A model generated the notes under the pieces. It made no database searches and was not told where the DNA came from. It saw only the letters and a list, made by a program, of their open reading frames with translations. Source: Liopterus haemorrhoidalis (taxonomy: Eukaryota > Arthropoda > Insecta > Coleoptera > Dytiscidae). Taken from it: 64,000 nt of DNA. A program made the position numbers and the translations under genes. How positions within the stretch are numbered: the first letter of the stretch is position 1; every line of letters begins with the position of its first letter. Below are positions 56,709 through 64,000 of this stretch, in pieces. The stretch lies in NCBI GenBank assembly GCA_963971575.1, contig OZ020611.1:4352882-4416881 (forward strand), in the 5' to 3' direction.

Positions 56709-57702
56709 TCGGTAAAAATTGTAGCCGAACGGCTAAACCTAGAGAGTTGAAATTTGGCATGCTTATACAACTCGTTGACCCGCACATAGGAAAAATACCA
56801 AAACATCTAAAAAACATATCCCCCTAAAAATATAAACAAATATGTGCTCATCGAAAAAAAAAATAATTTTTTTAATTCTAAGTAGGGTATCAAATGAAAG
56901 CCCTTGGTACGTGAATTAACGATCAAATTTTTATTTTTCCAAAATAAATTATTTTGAAGCGATTTTTGCCAATATTGTGCAAAAAAAATTTTGTCCCACA
57001 CCCTGTAGCCCAGATGGTTTAAACTAAAAATGTGAAAAAATTCTAAGTAATGTATATTGGTGTGAACCGGAATAGTTCAACAGGAATTTTTGATCAGATT
57101 ATGTTTTTGGAAAAAAAGCATTTTTTGTGTTTTTTTGCTAATAATGTTGACAACTTATAGTTATATAATACGCTCAACAGTAACGTGTTTCTTGGTGCTG
57201 TGGCTAAGATACTTGCGTTCTGTCCAAGAATTCGTAATCGGACTCATGTTCGAGTCCTACGTGAGGAGACAATATTATTTTTTATTTATTTTTTGCATTT
57301 TTATATTGTTTAAATTATTTTTTTTTAATTTTAATTATATTTTGGTAATTGTTGCATTTAATTTTTAATAGCGTAAATTTAATAACCAGTGGAAATTGTT
57401 GAAATTATAATTTAATTATATATTTGAATGTACACGAAATCAAAGGGGAGGAGCTATGACTAAAAACAATCAATGGAAGCCATAGGCGCAATTTTCAAAA
57501 TCTTAATGAACCTTGATATATAAAAAAAAAAATACTGCACATCTTTAAAAACTTAAATAATGGTAATAGGCATTCGAATTAAAATTCATAAAAAAATATT
57601 TTGTCATAAAATTTGTTTTGGCACCCCAAATAATCATCATTCACTTACTAAATACCTGCAAAACCCTGAAATGTGTGAAAATTCACACTTCACATCAATT
57701 TT
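56588..57702 (+). mobile_element. Helentron-like non-autonomous element, copy E
   Basis: It starts AGGGTTTTGTAGGTATGACC at 56588, with a long GTCT run (56633-56707). The palindrome is at 57673-57688 and the element ends in a T run at about 57702. It interrupts a protein-coding relic. Deleting it restores the host frame His-Phe-Leu-Asn-Ser-His at a run of six T, without any target duplication beyond the T run. Helentrons are reported to insert between T residues without target duplication, which this matches. Confidence 0.78.
57175..57270 (+). repeat. tRNA-like cassette inside Helentron copy E
   Basis: The A box TGGTGCTGTGG and the B box TGTTCGAGTCC (10 of 11) are about 55 bases apart. The intervening sequence is unrelated to the cassettes of the other copies. 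Confidence 0.55.
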
Positions 57703-57915
57703 TTAAACAGTCATCTTGACAAATTTCCTGTCATTCTTGGAGATGTTAGTGATGAACAGGGTGAACGTTTCCACCAGGATTTAAAAGAGATGGAGAGACG
57801 TTATTAAGGAAGGTGGGATACTCACATGATGGCTGACTACTGTTGGAGTATTAAAAGAGACTTATCGGGAATGGTGCACTCCAGAAGATCTTACAAACGA
57901 CCATTTAATCCTTAA

Positions 57916-59198
57916 ATTATTTTGTATTTTTATTTTAACACTCCAACGCATTAAAATGTAATTAAAACTGTTCTCATTTTCTTTCTTTCACTATAAGTAA
58001 AATTTTAAGAATATTTTCTAATTATTTAGTCCTTATTGTTCGCCAAATTTGTACCTGTCGATACTGTTTTTCATGTGAGACTGTTTTTCATTGTATGGAT
58101 TCTGCTTTATCACTGCTGGATATATTTAGTCATATTCCGTGTTTTTTAATATTCCCATGACCAAACCTTTTGATAATCAACTCTTACCAAGCAAAGTATT
58201 TCAATAAAACAAAAGTTAAGCAATTCAGCTTGTTCCTTATATGGAGTATTTTCTAGAAATATTTAGTAAGAGTTTTAGTAAAAAGAATTAAAAATATGTC
58301 TTAACTCTCGTCCATTGTTTTAATTAGAAGAGTTGAATGTGAGCATCCCAACATTTCCCTGTTCTCAAGAGAACATCCTGACGTAAGAGTTGTGTAAAAC
58401 TTTTGTTAAGAATATTAAATTTGCTTTATAATGAATTATCAGAGACAGTGTCTGAGTTTCTCAACTTACACTTACTCAGATTGTTATTTTCAATTGACGT
58501 ACTTTACATATAAATGAGATATTTGCTGGTATAAATCATCTCAACACTAATAAAAAGATATCAACTTGAATTGCACAGTTATTACATTAAATGATAGAGT
58601 TGCACGCTTAATGTGGATATATTGAAAAGGTCCTTTACATTTTTTTCCTTTCTCTTTGTTATATTTATTTTATTGTTTTTTTATATCAACGAAATGTGGC
58701 CTTGAGAATTACTATTGTTACGCGAATATATCATAATTACTTTCTAATTGCACAATCAGGGAAGTTTTAATATTTGTTCATAAGTTGCATAGAAATGATC
58801 GGTTCAAGTATACGAATATCAAATAAGATATAAGTTAATTTTCAAATCGAAGGTACAGAAATATCCAAATAAATATATTTAATAATTTCATAAATTAATG
58901 TGTTTATTATGTTACTATCTTGTAAATTCTTCTTCTACGTTTTCTCCTTTCGAAGATTAGCAAGCATCAAAAATATTTTGCCTTTCGATATAACCACTCA
59001 AAATATAACGTGTTAAAAAAAACGTCAAAGTAGAATGAGAAAAAAAAAAAAAAAATCACATATGTCTTTGAATAAACTTGGAACGTTCGAACTACTTATA
59101 TAATCTTTGTCAACACAGAGCCTGTGAGCAAATTAAAAAAATTTAAGAATTTTTTTTATTAACTTAAAAAGTTAGTTTTTCGTAAAAATAAATCATTT
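57916..59198. other. AT-rich interval with no recognised element
   Basis: 58200-58700 contains neither repeats found elsewhere in the window nor a long frame. It may be ordinary intergenic or intronic host sequence. Confidence 0.2.
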
Positions 59199-59246
59199 TA
59201 GGATTTTGTAGGTATAACCAAAAAACCCTTATACCGTCATTTTGTC

Positions 59247-59280
<34 letters not shown>

Positions 59281-60264
59281 TCGGTAAAAATTGTAGCCAA
59301 ACGGCTAAACCTAGAGAGTTGAAATTTGGCATGCTTATACAACTCTTTGACCCGCACATAGAAAAAATACTAAAACATCTAAAAAACATATCCCCCTAAA
59401 AATATAAACAAATATGTGCTCATCGAAAATAAAAATATTTTTTTATAATTCTGAATAGGGTATCAAATGAAAGCCCTTAGTACGTGGATTAACGATCAAA
59501 TTTTTGTTTTTGCAAAATAAATTATTTTGAAGAGATTTTTGCCAAAATTGTGCAAAAACAATTTTGTCCCACACCCTGTAGCCCAGATGGTTTAAACTAA
59601 AAATCTGAAAAAATTCTAAGTAATGTACATTGGTGTGAACCGGAATAGTTCAACAGGAATTTTTGATCAGATTAGGTTTTTGGAAAAAAACGCATTTTTT
59701 GTGATTTTTGGCTAATAATGTACACAAGTTATAGCTTTGTAACAAGCAACACTCTAACGTGTGTGCTGGTCTAGTGGTATTTGACGCTGACTTTTCACCC
59801 ATGTAATCCGATCCGATAGGGATCGAACCCTGGAGAAGAGACTATATTTTTTTTTTTTTAATTTCTATATTGTTTAAATTATTTTTTCAAAATTCTAATT
59901 ATATTTTGGCAAATGTTGCATTTAATTTTTAAAAGCGTAAATTTAATAGCCAGTGGAAATTGTTTAAATTATAATTGAATTCTGTTTCAATGTACACGAA
60001 ATCAGAGGGGCGGAACTTATAACAACCAATGGAAGCCATAGGCGCAATTTTGAAATTCTTAATGAACCTTGCTATATAAAAAAAAAAAATACTGCACATA
60101 TTTAGAAACCTAAATAATAGTATTAGGCGTTCGAATTAAAATTAACAAAAAAAAATATTTTAATATAAAATTTGTTTTCGCATCCAAAATAATCATCATT
60201 CACTTACTAAATACCTGCAAAACCCTGAAATGTGTGAAAATTCACACTTCACATCAATTTTTTA
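59199..60264 (+). mobile_element. Helentron-like non-autonomous element, copy F
   Basis: It starts AGGATTTTGTAGGTAT (59200-59215), with a short GTCT run (59247-59278), cassette at 59755-59840, palindrome GTGTGAAAATTCACAC at 60232-60247 and end near 60264. It abuts an oppositely oriented long-variant fragment, giving a head-to-head pair. Confidence 0.72.
59755..59840 (+). repeat. tRNA-like cassette inside Helentron copy F
   Basis: The A box TGGTCTAGTGG is a full match to TRGYNNANNGG. The B-box-like GGATCGAACCC matches 9 of 11. It differs from the other cassettes. Confidence 0.55.
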
Positions 60265-60284
60265 TTTACTGTATCGGTTATTTG

Positions 60285-61670
60285 TATCGATTTGGTCTGC
60301 ATTTGCTTCATAACTAAGTCTTCATTAAATTAATAAGAAATATATGGAAAAATTCAGTTTTAAAAACGTATTTCTCACTATTAGCAATTTGATTTATAAG
60401 TATTTCCATACTATAAATGATTTGCCTCTTAATTACATTAAAAAATAAATAATTCAAACAATAATTGAATCATGACGTATGGTAGGTATAGTAGGCGGAG
60501 CTTTTTTTTATTATATTTTTAATTTCTAAAGAAGACATTCACTACCTTAGTCATAGTTGCAGAAAGTCTATATCATTATTAGCCATAATTTTGCCATGAA
60601 CAAAAAATTATTAATTTTGTCAAAAACAGAAAAAGTGTGATATTTTCTAAAATAACAATCTGATCAAAAAATTCATTTTGTACGTTTCTGGTTCACATCT
60701 GGTACATTACTTAGAACTTTTTCAGATTTTTAGTTTACCCCACCGGATTGCAAGGTGTGGGATAGTAATTTATTTAATATAAAATAAAAAACAAATAAAG
60801 CTTTATTAAAATTCTTTGATTGTCTATTGTAAAAAGAAAAACGTGTAATACAGAGGTCCATGTAACCTCACAAAAATTAATTATTATATTATTTATTTTA
60901 CATCGGCCTTTATTTCTGCAACGAGGCTAATCGCCGATGCCAGGGGGCGAGCTCCTACACCTGGATGAGGGGTGAATGATTGTGAAAATGAGAGTAATGT
61001 AAACATATTATTCTCGCCCGAATAATATCACCAACGAAGCAGGCTCGAACCACCGGCCGCCTAGTCACGCCTGTTTCTAACAGTCTAAAACCGCACGACT
61101 TAATGCGCTCGGCCACTCCGTTGGCTCACAAAAATTAAATTTCAATTATATTAACAAATATAAATTTTTATTCGAACTTTGACATATATGACTCAATGGT
61201 AAAAATTAAAAAAAAGACCTTAACATTGATTTTTTTTAAATATATTTGAAAAAAAAAAAATAAATAAAAAGTTTCTTTTAGTTGCTTAATCAACGTCTTT
61301 CTTTTGATACCCCTAAGAGCTTTCTTTTGATACCACACAATAAATTTAAAAAAATATATTATTTTCAACTACACAAAAAAATCGATATTTTTCGAAAAAC
61401 TAAACTGATCAAAAATTCCTGTTGAACTATTTTAGTTCCCTTCAATGTTTATTACTGAGGTTGTTTTAAAATTTTTAGATCAACCCCTCTGGAAAATAGG
61501 GCGGCAGACATTATTTACATACTTTTGACAAAAATCCAATAAAAAAAAAACTATTTTAAAAAAATTAAAATCTAATTATTTATCCACGCATTAAAAGGTT
61601 TAATTTAAGACCCTATTCAAAATTTTTAATATATATATTTTTTTTATTTCATTTAATACATATGCGGAGG
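60285..61670 (-). mobile_element. Helentron-like long variant, partial copy L3
   Basis: This is the reverse complement of the interior of the long variants at 16531-18328 and 41317-43036. The palindrome end is missing, where copy F abuts, and the microsatellite end is not recognisable near 61670. A SINE is inserted at 60881-61124. Confidence 0.6.
60867..61138 (-). mobile_element. tRNA-derived SINE with 14-bp target duplication
   Basis: The body is 60881-61124. The flanks are exact 14-bp repeats, ctcacaaaaattaa (60867-60880 and 61125-61138). On the minus strand it begins with a tRNA-like head: A box GTGGCCGAGCGCATTAAG and B box GGTTCGAGCC, wording closest to a Leu or Ser tRNA. An unrelated body and an AT-rich 3' tail ending AAATAATATAATAA follow. 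The structure is that of a complete SINE mobilised by a LINE. The only one seen in the window. Confidence 0.88.
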
Positions 61671-62046
61671 CACAATGCAAATGCGACTTTATTATTATTA
61701 TTTTTTTTTTTTTAATCGAGATATCACGTTAACTCAATTATTACCTTGAAAGCTATTTAGAAAATAGAAAAAATATGAACAAAATCAACGATATACCTTT
61801 ATAATGTTGCATCGAATTGTGCAAGACAAAACAGAACCAACTTTATCCACAAGCGAGTCTGGTGCAAAATCAACTCTTTCCATTTCAGCCAATCACATCA
61901 CTCCATTATTTTCTCTATTTGCGCAGGTTACAAACACATGTAGATTAATACAAATTCACAGTAATAAGTTATAACACGTACATAACTGCTGTAACAATAA
62001 AATTACATTTTTTTGAAATATTTTTTTTAAATATATTTTGCCTATA
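61671..62046. other. AT-rich interval, nothing recognised
   Basis: No frame or repeat apart from short A and T runs. Confidence 0.2.
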
Positions 62047-62049
62047 TGT

Positions 62050-62080
<31 letters not shown>

Positions 62081-64000
62081 TACTTCTGGGATGATCAACA
62101 GGAACGAGTTCCCAATAAAAGATCATCACTCATAACAAATTAGTACATATGGTTGCATCAGAAATTGTAAATAATGTGTACAAAAAAGTATTTAAGCTAA
62201 TTAAACATATTGTAAAAAAAAAATATATATATATATATATAATAATCATAACAAATGCATGAACATACATAATGATGTATAGAAACTTATTTAAGCATAA
62301 TTTTGAAAAGCAAAATTTTTGAAAGCAAGATAATAACACTTAACTATTTTTTTTCCTTATTTTTTTTCTATTTAATCGAGGAACATGTAAATCATAAATT
62401 TTAGTAATAATTAAATAAATTTCAGTAAGAATTAAATAAACATATTATGTCAACCACCAATATTAGTATTATCCTTAAGATATAATCTGATCTTTTTACA
62501 GTATGTTGAGAGGGTGTCATTAAAGATATCAACTGTATCAATATCGTTTACTAAAGAACACATTCTATTAACCGGAGCATTAGCTGCTAGATTATTTTTG
62601 GCCGTTGACAGTTGAAACACATATTTAGTACGAGTATTATAATTCGGCACATGTAAGTGTATCAGACTAGAAAAATGATCGTTATCAAAATGATTATTTA
62701 CGATTTTGTAAATTTGCTTTGCATCAGATAAGTCTCTTCTCTGCTTCAAACTTAACATATTGAAAAAGACAAGTTTTGAGTTGTAACTTTCTGAAATTAA
62801 ATGTGCATTGCCAGTTTTGTAACACAAATGTTTTAAAAACTTTTTTTGTATTCTTTCAATTTTAAGATACCAATTTTGATAAAAAGGATTCCATATACTG
62901 GAACAATATTCAAGATGTGATTGTACATATGCAAAATATAAAGATTTTAGAGCAAGAGGATTAGAGAAATACTTAGTACACCTTAAAATGTATCCCAGAT
63001 TACGTAAACTCTTATTTACACAGGATTGTATATGATAATTAAAATTCAGTTTTTCGTCAAAAAATATTCCTAAGTCTTTGACATACTCTACTCTAGTTAA
63101 GTTGTGCTTATCTATATTGTACATGTGTAAAATTTTGTGTTTAGCTCTTGAAAATGTTAGAAATTGGCATTTCTTAAAATTTAAGAACAATTCATTTTCC
63201 AAGCACCATTCTTGTATTCTATCTAAGTCGCCTTGCAATTGTTCGCAATCAGCCACGCAGGATATTTCGTTGAAAATTTTCAAATCATCGGCATAAAATA
63301 AATAGTTTGATTTAATTGAAAAGGATAGATCATTTACAAATATAAGAAATAACGTCGGTCCCAGGTGCGATCCTTGGGGAACACCTGAAGCTGGAGAAAA
63401 TTTAAATGACTTATAACCATTATAAACCACTTGATGATTGCGATTTGTTAGGTATGACTGTAACCACGTTTTTACCTCATCGGTAAAACCGAAAAAGCTC
63501 GTTTTATCAATAAGACGTTTAATGTTTACGCGATCAAACGCTTTTGAAAAATCCGTATAGATAGAATCTACTTGGGAATTTTTTGATAGTATATTAGTTA
63601 GAAACTGTGAGTAGTGCAAAAGATTAGTGAAGGTTGATCTTTTTGGCATAAATCCATGTTGATGCGGAGTTATCGACGCTGTAATATGTTGTAAAATTTT
63701 TTTATTAATAATAGAGTCAAAGATTTTTGCAAAAACTGAAAGTTTTGAGATAGGTCTATAGTTGCATATGTCTGCCTTATCACCGGATTTAAAAATTGGT
63801 GTAATATAAGCTTCTTTAAACATACTAGGATATTTTGATTCTTTTAATGACTTTGAAAACAATAGATATAAAGGATAAGCCAAATTTGTTGCACAATTTT
63901 TCACGAACACAGGATTAATTCCATCTCGACCACTCGATTTTTTTGTATCCAGTTGCAGAATAAGATTAAAAATCTTATTATTATGTTGGTTAAAGAGTTG
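62047..64000 (-). mobile_element. LINE with (AAAT)n tail, continues past the window
   Basis: The 3' tail is the TTTATTTATTTA tract at 62050-62082 (minus-strand AAAT repeats), a different tail type from the (AAT)n LINEs. The 3' untranslated region is about 370 bp. Coding starts upstream of the window end, so the element may be longer or full length. Confidence 0.88.
62450..64000 (-). CDS. Jockey/CR1-like reverse transcriptase, open, partial
   Basis: More than 515 codons are open, running off the window at 64000. The order is finger region (KKSSGRDGINPVFVKN, TPIFKSGDKADICNYRPISK), HQHGFMPKRSTFTNL, motif A YTDFSKAFDRVNIKRLIDK, GVPQGSHLGPTLFLIFVNDL, catalytic YADDLKIFNE, then the thumb (YVKDLGIFFDEKLNFNYHIQ, YVQSHLEYCSSIWNPFY) and C-terminus ending NTNIGG with TGA. 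All polymerase motifs look intact. A 5' endonuclease would lie outside the window. It is the best candidate for an intact retrotransposon here. Confidence 0.9.
   Translation of the reverse strand, partial: QLFNQHNNKIFNLILQLDTKKSSGRDGINPVFVKNCATNLAYPLYLLFSKSLKESKYPSMFKEAYITPIFKSGDKADICNYRPISKLSVFAKIFDSIINKKILQHITASITPHQHGFMPKRSTFTNLLHYSQFLTNILSKNSQVDSIYTDFSKAFDRVNIKRLIDKTSFFGFTDEVKTWLQSYLTNRNHQVVYNGYKSFKFSPASGVPQGSHLGPTLFLIFVNDLSFSIKSNYLFYADDLKIFNEISCVADCEQLQGDLDRIQEWCLENELFLNFKKCQFLTFSRAKHKILHMYNIDKHNLTRVEYVKDLGIFFDEKLNFNYHIQSCVNKSLRNLGYILRCTKYFSNPLALKSLYFAYVQSHLEYCSSIWNPFYQNWYLKIERIQKKFLKHLCYKTGNAHLISESYNSKLVFFNMLSLKQRRDLSDAKQIYKIVNNHFDNDHFSSLIHLHVPNYNTRTKYVFQLSTAKNNLAANAPVNRMCSLVNDIDTVDIFNDTLSTYCKKIRLYLKDNTNIGG

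Larger units (their letters stand above)
56008..57915 (+). pseudogene. Conserved uncharacterised ORF, split by a Helentron
   Basis: From MMELIKYNEYKWIISVDLKM the frame reads VNFLLGQQGGFTKYPCF. A one-base slip at about 56113 moves it to CLWDSSARDKHWTQKNWPVR. A second change near 56275 gives MKQFVKAWNKNGDCFKYISE, LKAGIFVGPQIRKLLND and MSVKLHF at 56585. Sequence after the Helentron (57703-57915) resumes NSHLDKFPVILGDVSDEQGE, has a TAA after MERRY, then GRWDTHMMADYCWSIKRDL. I recall this GQQGGYTKYPCFLCLWDSR-type protein as recurrent in arthropod and other invertebrate genomes without a known function. It is probably encoded by a mobile element. Confidence 0.65.

Overview
The window is AT-rich, gene-poor animal DNA, almost certainly from an arthropod and probably an insect. 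This is judged from the transposon families (mariner DD34D and DD41D, Tc1, hAT, CR1/Kiri-, RTE- and Jockey-like LINEs) and from many copies of a (GTCT/CAGA)n-carrying Helentron-like repeat. I found no complete host gene, no rRNA gene and no convincing functional tRNA gene. Nearly every recognisable coding stretch is a transposon relic with stops, frameshifts or truncations.

The dominant repeat is a roughly 1.0-1.2 kb non-autonomous Helentron-like family (HINE/DINE type). One end reads AGGGTTTTGTAGGTAT followed by a GTCT microsatellite. The other end has an inverted copy of that motif followed by the palindrome GTGTGAAAATTCACAC. I define 5' to 3' as running from the microsatellite end to the palindrome end. 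Full-length copies lie at 860-2010(-), 3228-4270(+), 19270-20430(-), 29352-30455(-), 56588-57702(+) and 59199-60264(+). Two long variants lie at 16531-18328(+) and 41317-43036(+), with a partial one at 60285-61670(-), a minimal deletion derivative at 25841-26006, and several fragments. A tRNA-like cassette with A-box and B-box motifs sits at the same internal position in all six short copies. It differs between copies, except that the copies at 860 and 19270 share one.

Layout. 1-8 kb: a hAT MITE, Helentrons, a degenerate minisatellite holding a MITE, and a mariner relic. 8-16 kb: a hAT element with internal repeats inserted by a mariner fragment, a 0.38 kb foldback, a nearly full-length mariner, and a LINE nested inside another LINE. 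16-24 kb: a long Helentron holding a Tigger-like MITE, a second mariner, and a 520-bp tandem duplication with possible exon and promoter character. 24-34 kb: LINE 3' ends, an 8-bp-period microsatellite, a DD41D element with roughly 95-bp TIRs, a Tc1-like element containing a Helentron, and an RTE-like LINE split by an unclassified 1.05 kb insert. 34-46 kb: a foldback DD41D derivative, a 1.3 kb near-perfect palindrome with 15-bp target duplications, deletion-derivative mariners, and a Tc1 element with inner and outer terminal repeats. 46-64 kb: further LINEs, a broken conserved ORF cut by a Helentron at a reconstructable site, a tRNA-derived SINE with 14-bp target duplications, and the largest open LINE reading frame, which runs off the window end.

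Nothing here forms a host operon or pathway. The interest lies in element structure: cassette turnover in Helentrons, palindromes and foldbacks, and nested insertions whose empty sites can be reconstructed. All assignments come from reading the sequence by eye. No searches, alignments or folding programs were run.
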